Source of the DNA: Gammaproteobacteria bacterium
GTDB lineage: Bacteria; Pseudomonadota; Gammaproteobacteria; Pseudomonadales; UBA7434
NCBI GenBank assembly: GCA_024280785.1
Contig: JAJRPK010000030.1
Span: 1-10,136 of the forward strand
Reading direction: 5' to 3'
DNA length: 10,136 bases
This document shows positions 1-7,702 of this stretch, piece after piece. A program made the translations under genes and the position numbers. Within the stretch, counting starts at the first letter, position 1. Each line of letters opens with the position of its first letter. The notes under the pieces were generated by a model that was not told the origin of the DNA, ran no database searches, and saw only the letters and a list, made by a program, of their open reading frames with translations.

Positions 1-453
1 CGAGCCGAAACCTTAAAAGCCGGCATTAGTGCGGCAATGGAACAACTGGGTGCCTCTAGTGATACAGCTATTAGTAGTCAGATCAACGATGTAGCGACAG
101 CTAATGTCTATTTGCGCATATCCGTCGACAGCTCTCAACTTATCGCGAGTGATTCTCCCGAGACTTTAGTCTTTGTTTTTGCCCGTGCCGTTAACGGCCC
201 ACGAATGCCATTAGCGGTAAAAAAGCTGCGATTGGCAGATTTACCCATCGATATAGTGCTAACCGACCAGGACAAAATGGCGGGACGATCCATCCTAGGG
301 CACAAGCAGGTGATTGTAGGCGCTAAATTAGCAAGAAGTGGCCAGGCTTTGTCTCGCAGCGGCGACCTGGAATCGATTGAACACACAGTAGAGGTGCTAC
401 CGACGGCGGCTAAGGTTCATCGGATTAATCTGGATATCCGTCAAACAAAATAA
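1..453 (+). CDS. ccmI: Cytochrome c-type biogenesis protein CcmI, C-terminal part (5' end outside window)
   Basis: The frame is open from base 1 and ends at TAA 451-453, so about 150 C-terminal residues are visible and the true start lies upstream. The internal ATG at 37 is not the start. CcmI (CycH) is the inner-membrane apocytochrome c chaperone of System I cytochrome c maturation. Its periplasmic C-terminal part binds the apocytochrome and hands it to the haem ligation complex. The visible residues match that C-terminal module: a beta-strand 'TLVFVFARA', then 'GPRMPLAV', 'LRLADLPIDIVLTDQDKM', and the ending 'ARSGQALSRSGDLES', all characteristic of the family. The membrane segments and TPR repeats lie outside the window. 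The family usually sits last in a ccm operon, which agrees with the long non-coding stretch that follows. Identification is from remembered family motifs. Confidence 0.85.
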   Translation, partial: RAETLKAGISAAMEQLGASSDTAISSQINDVATANVYLRISVDSSQLIASDSPETLVFVFARAVNGPRMPLAVKKLRLADLPIDIVLTDQDKMAGRSILGHKQVIVGAKLARSGQALSRSGDLESIEHTVEVLPTAAKVHRINLDIRQTK

Positions 454-456
454 GCT

Positions 457-484
457 TACTGGCACCGTGTTCCAGTATTTATTA
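457..484 (+). terminator. Possible weak Rho-independent terminator after ccmI
   Basis: Four bases after the ccmI stop, TACTGG (457-462) pairs perfectly with CCAGTA (472-477). Inside, AC/GT can extend the helix across one mismatch around a CGT loop. A short T-rich stretch (TTTATT) follows. The position directly behind the last gene of the presumed operon supports a terminator role. The stem is short and the T-run broken, so it may be only partly effective. Confidence 0.4.
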
Positions 485-723
485 ATAAAATTACAGAATT
501 GGCTCAAACCGTCTTTTTTTTCTGAAAATTGCTGCAAAGAATCGCAACAAATATTGTTTCACGATTGTTATCGCCGGCCGTTCAAGGCATCATACGTGCT
601 GGTGAAAGAGAGCAGGATTTAATCAGATGACGGCTGCTTCATCTTTTGATATTTCCTACCAATCGGCTTCCTGTTCATGCTGCTCGCGTAGCTTAAAAAT
701 AATATCTATGACAACACAGGTTT

Positions 724-759
724 CGATTACATAGCCGATTACGATTACATAGTCGGTTA
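724..759 (+). repeat. 18-bp tandem duplication upstream of smc
   Basis: Bases 724-741 and 742-759 are adjacent copies of an 18-base unit beginning CGATTACATAG. They differ at two positions (C/T at unit position 12 and A/G at position 15), so 16 of 18 bases agree. The array ends 51 bases before the smc start codon, in the region expected to hold its promoter or leader. It could be a pair of regulator sites on the same face of the helix (18 bp is not an exact number of turns) or a simple replication-slippage product. Confidence 0.75.
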
Positions 760-810
760 TATTACACAGACACATTAAAAGATTATCAAGCCCGGAGTAT
801 ATAACCGTCC

Positions 811-3800
811 ATGCGACTTACAGATATTAAGCTAGCTGGCTTTAAGTCATTTGTAGATCCCACCAGTGTCCAGTTGCGGACCAATATGGTCTCGGTGGTT
901 GGTCCCAACGGCTGCGGCAAGTCCAATATCATCGATGCGGTTCGCTGGGTAATGGGTGAATCATCAGCCAAGAACTTGCGCGGCGAATCGATGACCGACG
1001 TTATTTTTAATGGCTCCACATCGCGTAAACCCGTAGGCCAAGCGACGGTCGAACTGGTATTCGATACCAGTGATGGCAAGTTGAAAGGTGAGTATGGCGC
1101 ATTTTCCGAGATTTCAATCAAGCGCAAAGTAACGCGTGAGGGCCAGTCACAATACTACATCAATGGCACGAAATGCCGCCGCCGTGATATTACCGACATT
1201 TTTCTTGGCACAGGTTTAGGCCCTCGCAGTTACGCCATCATCGAGCAAGGAATGATTTCGCGCTTGATTGAATCCAAGCCGGAAGAATTACGGGTCTTTA
1301 TTGAAGAGGCCGCCGGTATTTCCAAGTATAAAGAGCGTCGGCGCGAAACAGAAACCCGAATCCGGCACACGCGTGAAAACCTTGAGCGGCTTACTGATAT
1401 TCGTGATGAACTCGAACGACAACTGGCGCGGTTAAAGCGGCAGTCGGCTGCCGCAGAAAAATACAAGGAATACAAAGCTGAGCAGCGCATAGTTAAAGCA
1501 CAGACGCTCAGCTTACAGTGGCAGTCGATACGCGAGAAATCCAGCGGTCAACGTGAGTCAATCCAACAACATGAAGTTGAATTAGAGGCGTCTATTGCAG
1601 AGCAGCGAGCTGTCGACGCTCGCATTGAAACTCTTCGTGATCAACAAGTAGAAACAACCGATAAGTTTAATACGGTGCAAGCCAATTATTATGGCCTCGG
1701 AGCCGAGATTGCACGCTTGGAACAGACGCTAACCCATCATCAGCAACGTGCACAGCAATTAGTAGAAGATTTAGCAGAAACGGAAAAAAACGCCCAAGAA
1801 AGCACCGAGCATTTAGGCGAAGATCAAGCTAAGTATGAAATATGGCAACAAGAGCTTAACGAATACGAACCTAAACAAGAACAGCTAGAATTGTCCGAAC
1901 TCGCCTCTGGCGAAGCACTGCATGCCGCCGAAACCAGCATGCAAGACTGGCAAAATCGTTGGGATACGTTTAATGAAAGCGCCGCCGAGCCGCAAAAAAA
2001 TGCAGAAGTTCAACGAGCGAGAATTGACCAAATAGAAGAAGCCTTAACCGGACTCAATAGTCGCTTAGAGAGAATGCTTAAAGAACTAACGGGATTGAAT
2101 ACTGAAGAGTTAGAAGATAAAAAAACTGAACAACAAGCGCTAGTAGAGACCCATTTAGCTGTATTAGAACAGCTACAAGAGCAGTTCAGTAACTGCAACG
2201 ATTCACTGCAGGATAGGCGTGAAGAGCAAAAACGTTACTCTAGTGAACTTGATACGGCGCGCAGTCAATTGCAGCAACAACGCGGTCGCTTGGCTTCGTT
2301 AGAAGCTTTACAAAATGCAGCCCAAGCCGATACCGACGGTGATGCCAGCGAATGGCTAAAGCGTCAAAGCCTTGATGGCGCACCTAGGCTGTTAGAGAAA
2401 TTACAAGTGCAAGCTGGTTGGGAGATGGCCGTTGAAACAGCCCTAGGAGATTCGCTACAAGCTGTCGCAGTTGACAGTTTGGATTCAGTAATTGGTCGTC
2501 TAGCTGATATCGGCGAACGCAATATTAGCTTTGTCGAATTCAATGGCAATTCTACTGCTGGTACAGCTCACGCTACGCTTTCGCTGCTAGAGAGCAAAAC
2601 ATTGGGTGGAAATACAGGGGATCTATTAAGCGGCATTTATGCAGCCGAACACCTCGACGATGCTGTACTCGCTCGAAAAAAATTAGCTGCGCACGAGTCG
2701 ATAGTCACTAAAGACGGTATTTGGTTGGGGTCCAATTGGCTTCGAGTGCTCAAGGTACGTGATGCAAAGTCAGGCGTCATCGAGCGGCGCAAAGAGCTAG
2801 AATCCTTGAGGCTTGGTGTCGACGAGAGTGAGCAAGCGATTAAACGCTTGCAGAATGCATTAGAACAGGCCGAGGAAGGGGTGTTATCCGCCGAGCAAGA
2901 TAAAGATAATCTATTGGCTAACAAATCCATAGAAGAACAAGCATTAAGCCAATGCCATGCGCAGAATGGAGCGCTCGAAGTTAAAATCGACCAAATTAAA
3001 ACTCGCAAAGAACGCACTGAAGAAGAAATCCAGCACGCGCAGCAAAACCAAGTGCAGCAACGTGACGCGCTGACTGAAGCACGAAACCAACTGGATATTG
3101 CCATTGAGTCAATGCAACAAGCGGAAGAGCAGAGAGAACATTTGCTAATAGAACGAGATACCGTTCGAGATACATTAATAAGCATTCGTGAAACGGCTAA
3201 AATTGATCGTGATTCACGTCAAACCGTGGCGGTGCGAGTAGAGGGATTGCGGGTACAAATTGGTGCGGTAAAAGGTAGTATCGATAGGTTGTCGGGACAA
3301 GTTGTTCAACTTGAACAGCGAACAGCAACACTTCGTGAAGCACAAGTAGAAAATGAAACCCCTGTCATCGATCTAAACGTGACCTTAGAAAAAGAACTGG
3401 AATCACGTTTAGAAGTTGAAGCAGAATTAGGGAATGCACGTAAAGCTGTCGAGACATTAGATCTGTCTATGCGTGAGACAGAAAAAAATCGTCTGTCTAG
3501 CGAACAAAAAACTCAGGATGTCCGTTCAAACCTGGAGCGATTGCGTATCGACAGTCAAGAAATGGCCGTGCGAAGCAAGACCATAGAAGAGCAGCTCGCG
3601 GAAAGTGGTTTTCAATTGCAAGCTGTCATAGATACTTTACCGGAAGATGCAGGGCTTAAAATATGGCAGGATAAGTTAGATGATTTGGCAAAACGCATAG
3701 ACCGACTTGGCGCAATAAACTTAGCGGCTATTGACGAATATGAAACAGAATCTGAGCGAAAAAATCATTTAGATTCACAAAATGATGAGTTAGAGTCAGC

Positions 3801-4320
3801 GCTAACGACGTTAGAGAATGCTATCCAAAAAATTGATCGTGAAACTCGAAGTCTGTTTAAAGACACTTTTGACAAGCTCAATGCTAGCTTGCAAGATTTA
3901 TTTCCAAAAGTTTTTGGCGGTGGTACCGCGTCGCTTGAAATGACCGGTGACGACCTGTTAGATACCGGCATTGCGATCATGGCGCGACCCCCCGGCAAAC
4001 GTAATAGCACGATTCATTTGCTTTCCGGTGGAGAAAAAGCCCTTACTGCTATAGCTTTGGTGTTCTCAATTTTTCAGCTTAATCCTGCACCATTTTGTAT
4101 GTTGGACGAAGTCGACGCACCACTCGATGACGCTAACACGGCTCGATACGCCCGGTTAGTCAAAGAAATGTCAGATCGAGTTCAGTTTATTTTTATTACT
4201 CATAACAAAATTACAATGGAAATGGCAAGTCATTTGATGGGGGTTACTATGCATGAACCTGGTTGTTCGCGTTTGGTAAGCGTTGATATCGACGAAGCTG
4301 TTGCACTGGCAGCCGTTTAA
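811..4320 (+). CDS. smc: Chromosome segregation/condensation ATPase Smc
   Basis: Smc is the ATPase core of the Smc-ScpAB condensin, which extrudes DNA loops and aligns replicated chromosome arms. The 1169-residue length is typical. In order: an N-terminal head half opening 'MRLTDIKLAGFKSFVDPT', with Walker A G-P-N-G-C-G-K-S at residues 31-38 and the R-loop region 'GPRSYAIIEQGMISRLI'. A long coiled coil rich in Glu, Gln, Arg and Ala follows. The hinge spans about residues 525-660 ('AGWEMAVETALGDSLQAV'), followed by the returning coil. The C-terminal head half carries the ABC signature LSGGEKA around residues 1071-1077 and Walker B ending D1099-E1100, with a D-loop after it. All ATPase motifs are intact. 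The start is fixed by the canonical N-terminus; GGAG at 794-797 is a somewhat distant ribosome-binding site. Arginine is mostly encoded by CGN. zipA follows 46 bases later, probably in the same transcript. Confidence 0.97.
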   Translation: MRLTDIKLAGFKSFVDPTSVQLRTNMVSVVGPNGCGKSNIIDAVRWVMGESSAKNLRGESMTDVIFNGSTSRKPVGQATVELVFDTSDGKLKGEYGAFSEISIKRKVTREGQSQYYINGTKCRRRDITDIFLGTGLGPRSYAIIEQGMISRLIESKPEELRVFIEEAAGISKYKERRRETETRIRHTRENLERLTDIRDELERQLARLKRQSAAAEKYKEYKAEQRIVKAQTLSLQWQSIREKSSGQRESIQQHEVELEASIAEQRAVDARIETLRDQQVETTDKFNTVQANYYGLGAEIARLEQTLTHHQQRAQQLVEDLAETEKNAQESTEHLGEDQAKYEIWQQELNEYEPKQEQLELSELASGEALHAAETSMQDWQNRWDTFNESAAEPQKNAEVQRARIDQIEEALTGLNSRLERMLKELTGLNTEELEDKKTEQQALVETHLAVLEQLQEQFSNCNDSLQDRREEQKRYSSELDTARSQLQQQRGRLASLEALQNAAQADTDGDASEWLKRQSLDGAPRLLEKLQVQAGWEMAVETALGDSLQAVAVDSLDSVIGRLADIGERNISFVEFNGNSTAGTAHATLSLLESKTLGGNTGDLLSGIYAAEHLDDAVLARKKLAAHESIVTKDGIWLGSNWLRVLKVRDAKSGVIERRKELESLRLGVDESEQAIKRLQNALEQAEEGVLSAEQDKDNLLANKSIEEQALSQCHAQNGALEVKIDQIKTRKERTEEEIQHAQQNQVQQRDALTEARNQLDIAIESMQQAEEQREHLLIERDTVRDTLISIRETAKIDRDSRQTVAVRVEGLRVQIGAVKGSIDRLSGQVVQLEQRTATLREAQVENETPVIDLNVTLEKELESRLEVEAELGNARKAVETLDLSMRETEKNRLSSEQKTQDVRSNLERLRIDSQEMAVRSKTIEEQLAESGFQLQAVIDTLPEDAGLKIWQDKLDDLAKRIDRLGAINLAAIDEYETESERKNHLDSQNDELESALTTLENAIQKIDRETRSLFKDTFDKLNASLQDLFPKVFGGGTASLEMTGDDLLDTGIAIMARPPGKRNSTIHLLSGGEKALTAIALVFSIFQLNPAPFCMLDEVDAPLDDANTARYARLVKEMSDRVQFIFITHNKITMEMASHLMGVTMHEPGCSRLVSVDIDEAVALAAV

Positions 4321-4366
4321 CTTGTAATAATTTGAAAATATTTTTTTATTAAGAGGCCGTTGAACG

Positions 4367-5164
4367 ATGGATTTTTTATCCGAATTTGGCATGAGAGAGT
4401 GGTTGATTGCCGGTGGAGTTATTCTAGTCTTTGCGGTTTTAGTCGATGGTATTCGACGTATGCGCAACGAAAACAAAACTGGGATTAAAATATCGTTAGG
4501 TCTGGGTGGCGGCTTTGCCGACCACGGCGACTACAGTACTGAACTACCCAATGGCGGCGGTCGCGTAATCAGAAGAACAGATCCCACGTTTGATGGCGGC
4601 GACCCGGAAGAATTATTGGCGAGTGATGACTTTGATGCGGACGAGGCGCTTAGTCAATTACGCGACGAAGGTGATTTTCAATCGTCTGAAAAAAATGAAC
4701 CGGTAATGAATACCGATTACACATCAAAGCAGGAAATTCTCGTTATTCACGTTAAGGCAAAATCGGCTGATGGTTTCAATGGCAGTGATTTACTGCAAAT
4801 ATTATTGGCATGCGATTTACGCTACGGCGACAAAGATATTCTGCACCGACACGAACAGGCCGATGGTGAGGGCTATTTGCAGTTTAGTGTCGCGAATATG
4901 ATTGAGCCGGGGACATTTAGCTTAGAAGATATCAATTCATTTCGAACACCTGGTGTCACATTTTTTATGACGCTGCCTGGCCCAGAAGATTTATCGCAAG
5001 CGTTTGAATGCATGATTGAAACGGCTAATTGTTTGGTTAAAAACCTTGATGCGGTTTTACTTGACGAAGATCATTCTACCGCGACCTTACAAGTCGTCAA
5101 TCAATACCGTGAACGAATTCGTCAGTTTAAACATAAACAAGCTGTTAATCCTGAACCCGTTTAA
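4367..5164 (+). CDS. zipA: Cell division protein ZipA
   Basis: ZipA is a bitopic inner-membrane protein that binds the C-terminal tail of FtsZ and tethers the Z-ring to the membrane in Gammaproteobacteria. The 265-residue product begins with a membrane segment at about residues 11-28 ('REWLIAGGVILVFAVLVDG'), followed by the basic stretch 'IRRMR' facing the cytoplasm. A short acidic, glycine-rich linker (about residues 35-120) comes next. The FtsZ-binding domain lies from about residue 121 to 255 and includes 'EILVIHVKAK', 'GFNGSDLLQILLACDLRYGD' and 'GTFSLEDINSFRTPGVTFFM'. The linker is shorter than in E. coli ZipA (328 residues) but normal for pseudomonad-type proteins. AGAGG about 10 bases before the ATG is a usable ribosome-binding site. 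M9 is a possible alternative start but has no better signal. It sits directly behind smc, as in Pseudomonas. Confidence 0.93.
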   Translation: MDFLSEFGMREWLIAGGVILVFAVLVDGIRRMRNENKTGIKISLGLGGGFADHGDYSTELPNGGGRVIRRTDPTFDGGDPEELLASDDFDADEALSQLRDEGDFQSSEKNEPVMNTDYTSKQEILVIHVKAKSADGFNGSDLLQILLACDLRYGDKDILHRHEQADGEGYLQFSVANMIEPGTFSLEDINSFRTPGVTFFMTLPGPEDLSQAFECMIETANCLVKNLDAVLLDEDHSTATLQVVNQYRERIRQFKHKQAVNPEPV

Positions 5165-5439
5165 AATCAGTATCGTTAACTGAGATTTATTAGCTAACTT
5201 TTAAATTCTTTAGACTCAAATAAATGAAACACCGTTAGGCCAAAGCTTCTGTACATGGTTGTCGAACAGAAAAACCTGTATTAGTATTCATCTGGTACAT
5301 CATACGCTTGTGGCTTCAGCTATCAATTTCACTCATCAATTCACACCATTTATTACAAGTGTTTTTACATGGTTTCGTCAGTAGACATCCAACGACTTAT
5401 TTCTGAGACGCTGAAGCTAAGCTCAGGCGGGCTTCTAAA
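5165..5439. other. Intergenic region zipA - ligase (275 bases)
   Basis: No gene is apparent. Just after the zipA stop, CAGT (5168-5171) can pair with ACTG (5179-5182), too weak and without a T-run to call a terminator. A marginal sigma-70-like pair, TTGTCG (5259-5264) and TAGTAT (5282-5287), has 17-base spacing and only four of six matches in each box. It could drive the ligase separately with a leader of about 150 bases. I see no repeat, no transposon end and no recognisable remnant of another ligase. A ligA that belongs to the smc-zipA transcript would normally follow much more closely. Confidence 0.5.
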
Positions 5440-7392
5440 ATGAAAGTTACGTTAACAGCTGTCCAAATGTCTGCCATTAAAAAGGCAGATGTTGTAGTTG
5501 ATAAGAAGAAAGCTCAAAAACTGTTGAGTGAAGAAAGGCTGTGGGCATTTTCACTTGAGGACTTAACCTTAATCCTTCGACTGGCAAATGCTACATATAG
5601 AGCCGGCGTTCCAGTAATGGCAGATAGTAAGTATGACACCCTATATATTAAAGAGCTCGAAGTACAAGACCCTGATAGTAAGTTCCTTGCTTCGGTAGAG
5701 CCAGAACCAATAACAGAATCAAAGACTGTATTGTTACCTGTAAAAATGCTATCTACAGACAAGGCTTATAGCTATGAAGAGATTGATAGGTGGGTAAAAA
5801 GGCTTATTAAGGCAGCTAATGAAATAGATTTTGATGTGTCAGATTTAAAAATTAGAGTCACCCCTAAACTAGATGGTTATGCAGCATACGATGATGGGGA
5901 AAAGCTTTATACGAGGGGTGATGGTACCAAAGGACAAGACATTACTAGGGCGTTTGATAAAGGGCTCAAAGTTGCTAAAGGAGGGAAGCGAGGTTTTGGT
6001 GCTGGAGAGATTGTCATTAGAAAAAGTTATTTTGAAGAGAAGCTAAGTAGTTATTTTGAAAACTCTAGAAATATTCAAGCATCAATAATTGCTGAGAAAA
6101 AAGTCGACGAGAGAGTTCAAGAAGCTATAGAAAATGAAGCTTGTGTTTTTTATCCTTTTAAGCTCTTAGAAGGTTGGACTGGACATTACGAAGCTTTTTT
6201 AAAGGATTTTGAGAATATTCTTGCGGATGTTTGGGGCTTAGTTGATTACGAAATTGATGGGATAATCGCTGAGGCAACAAATCAAGACTTAAAAGATTAT
6301 ATAGGGTCAACTAGAAAACATCATAGATGGCAAGTAGCTTATAAGGTAAATGCTGAAACCGCCGAGGTAACAGTTCTCAAAGTAACACCTCAAACTTCAA
6401 GGACTGGTAGATTAACTCCGGTTGCTCAATTAGAACCAACTAAATTAAGTGGAGCAACGATTAGCCGAGCTACAGTTCATCATTATGGAATGGTTAAGAA
6501 AAAAGGAGTAGGAAGAGGAGCTTTAGTAGAGTTAGTTAGAAGTGGATTAGTAATACCCAAAATAGAACGTGTAATTGAGCGCGTAGAACCAGATATCCCT
6601 AATGAATGCCCTAGCTGTCAATCTCACGTTGTCTGGGATGGGGATAATTTGTTTTGCCCCAACACGACCGATTGTTCCGCGCAGGCTGAAAATACATTAA
6701 TGCACTTCTTTAAAACCATAAGAAATATTGATGGCTTTGGTCCTAAAGTCATTGAGAAGATCTATCGTTATGGGGTTAAATCTATTCATGATATTTATGC
6801 TTTGGATGCCGATAAATTAATTGAAATTGGCTTCGGAGAGAAAACATCCGAAAACCTAGTAGCACAATTACGGGCAAGCAGGACTATCGAAATAGAGGAT
6901 TGGCGATTCTTAGCGGCATTTGGAGTTCCTAGATTAGGCGAAGGTAATTCTGAGAAATTGTTGGAGCACCACAGCTTAAAAGATCTAATTAATTTAAGTA
7001 TTTCAGAAATGATTGAGCTGGATGGATTTGCGGAAGTTAGTGCTACAAGTATTCATGAAGGATTGAAGGCTATTAATAGCGAATTTCAAAAGATCTATGA
7101 TCTGGGATTCAATATTAAAGGGACCACAAGATTAAAAGATCAGTCTGGTCTTCTTTTAGACGGCGAGTTAATAGTCTTTACTGGATCAATGGAATATGGA
7201 AAGCGCCCAGATATGGAAGCAGAAGCAAAATTTCTTGGTGCGAAAGTTGGTAAGTCTGTTACTGGTAAAACGACTTTATTGGTAACGGGTAAGAATGTCG
7301 GTGAAGCGAAGATAAAAGCAGCGGCGGAAAAAGGGGTGCGTGTATTAAGTGAGAGTGACTATCTGGATGAGTTAAAATCAAAGCCTAAATGA
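5440..7392 (+). CDS. Divergent NAD+-dependent DNA ligase (LigA-like)
   Basis: The protein would seal nicks in duplex DNA, using NAD+ to adenylate its catalytic lysine. At 650 residues it has the whole LigA layout. The Ia-like NMN-binding part includes Y53 and D62-S-K-Y65-D66. The nucleotidyltransferase domain has K143-L-D-G146, T-R159-G-D-G, G-E190 and K302; an OB fold follows. The zinc finger cysteines are C390, C393, C406 and C412. Helix-hairpin-helix motifs lie near residues 427-446, 460-476, 488-508 and 524-542, and a BRCT domain at about 572-645. Several positions differ from E. coli LigA as I remember it: Tyr-His is Y53-R54, the Glu two before the catalytic Lys is T141, the motif IV Lys is E278, and the second Arg of the 'RNAAAGSLR' block is A218. 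Composition is more AT-rich than smc/zipA, and 20 of 30 arginines use AGA/AGG. AGGCGG at 5425-5430 supports the ATG at 5440; M10 is an alternative. Its place behind smc-zipA is the usual ligA slot, but I leave out the symbol because orthology is doubtful. Confidence 0.9.
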   Translation: MKVTLTAVQMSAIKKADVVVDKKKAQKLLSEERLWAFSLEDLTLILRLANATYRAGVPVMADSKYDTLYIKELEVQDPDSKFLASVEPEPITESKTVLLPVKMLSTDKAYSYEEIDRWVKRLIKAANEIDFDVSDLKIRVTPKLDGYAAYDDGEKLYTRGDGTKGQDITRAFDKGLKVAKGGKRGFGAGEIVIRKSYFEEKLSSYFENSRNIQASIIAEKKVDERVQEAIENEACVFYPFKLLEGWTGHYEAFLKDFENILADVWGLVDYEIDGIIAEATNQDLKDYIGSTRKHHRWQVAYKVNAETAEVTVLKVTPQTSRTGRLTPVAQLEPTKLSGATISRATVHHYGMVKKKGVGRGALVELVRSGLVIPKIERVIERVEPDIPNECPSCQSHVVWDGDNLFCPNTTDCSAQAENTLMHFFKTIRNIDGFGPKVIEKIYRYGVKSIHDIYALDADKLIEIGFGEKTSENLVAQLRASRTIEIEDWRFLAAFGVPRLGEGNSEKLLEHHSLKDLINLSISEMIELDGFAEVSATSIHEGLKAINSEFQKIYDLGFNIKGTTRLKDQSGLLLDGELIVFTGSMEYGKRPDMEAEAKFLGAKVGKSVTGKTTLLVTGKNVGEAKIKAAAEKGVRVLSESDYLDELKSKPK

Positions 7393-7702
7393 TATATTTT
7401 ATACTAGTTCAGACTTGACCTGACAGTTACCGAATTTTCTTAGGTGCGTGTCCCTTTAGATTAATCTACTATGGCCTGTGTAAAATTAAGTGAGTTAAAG
7501 AGCTGCATTACCGTTTTAGTCATTTATTATTATGGTAAATCCCTTTAGGATTATTAACCATCGAAAGTCAATTCTTAGATGGCATTCACCTCGACCAGCT
7601 TAATATGCCATTTGAAAAGGGTATCCTTTTCAAGTGCCTCGGTAGTAACTAGTCCAGGTTTCGAATATCTAAAATCAACCCACTTTCTGAGATTGTGAGT
7701 CA
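7393..7702. other. Intergenic region ligase - SDR gene (310 bases)
   Basis: No credible gene is present; the longest plus-strand ATG frame I checked (from 7471) is about 25 codons. The region contains a repeated nonamer TCCCTTTAG at 7451-7459 and 7540-7548. An imperfect hairpin lies around 7532-7561 (ATGGTAAATCC against GGATTATTAACCAT). A strong hairpin is at 7609-7636. ACTAGT occurs in similar surroundings at 7403-7408 and 7648-7653. There is no obvious terminator with a T-run behind the ligase. The small repeats and hairpins may be remnants of an inserted element, but none matches one I can name. Confidence 0.5.
7609..7636. repeat. 12-bp inverted repeat (hairpin or operator) upstream of the SDR gene
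   Basis: CATTTGAAAAGG (7609-7620) and CCTTTTCAAGTG (7625-7636) form a 12-bp stem with one G-U pair and a four-base GTAT loop. The inner nine pairs, TTGAAAAGG with CCTTTTCAA, are perfect. No T-run follows on either side, which argues against an intrinsic terminator. It lies 66 bases before the SDR start codon, where a dimeric repressor site or an RNA leader hairpin would be plausible. Confidence 0.7.

Larger units (their letters stand above)
454..810. other. Intergenic region ccmI-smc (357 bases)
   Basis: I find no convincing gene here. The region holds the hairpin behind ccmI, a run of eight T at 514-521 without a GC-rich stem before it, a 35-codon open frame from ATG 627 to TAG 734, and the tandem repeat at 724-759. 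The promoter of smc should lie here, but no sequence stands out as a good -35/-10 pair. AT-rich candidates such as TATATT at 758-763 lack a matching -35 box. Confidence 0.6.

Noticed and set aside
627..734. 35-codon open frame upstream of smc with a cysteine cluster (SCSCCS) and AGGA about 10 bases before its ATG
   Set aside because: Too short, with no recognisable family, and its end runs into the tandem repeat. Such frames are expected by chance in 357 bases.
2637..3185. 182-codon minus-strand open frame inside smc
   Set aside because: Shadow of the smc coiled-coil region; the serine/cysteine-rich product is typical of antisense reading and has no family features.
4321..4366. T-rich stretch between smc and zipA resembling a terminator tail
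   Set aside because: The only possible stem is A/T pairs (AAAATATTTT), with no GC-rich hairpin. The spacing and functional link favour cotranscription.
5266..5280. ACAG-N6-CTGT palindrome in the zipA-ligase gap as a possible LexA box
   Set aside because: LexA boxes read CTGT...ACAG; here the half-sites are in the opposite order and the spacing differs.
7412..7660. Possible imperfect terminal inverted repeats (TGACCTGACAGTTACC near 7419 against GGTAGTAACTAGTCCAGG near 7641) of a small insertion element
   Set aside because: The match needs several insertions to align and there is no transposase or target duplication, so it cannot be separated from chance.
5400..7692. The nonamer TTTCTGAGA upstream of both the ligase (5400-5408) and the SDR gene (7684-7692), considered as a target-site duplication or att repeat
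   Set aside because: A shared 9-mer between two stretches of about 300 bases is quite likely by chance, and the second copy abuts a gene start rather than a visible break.
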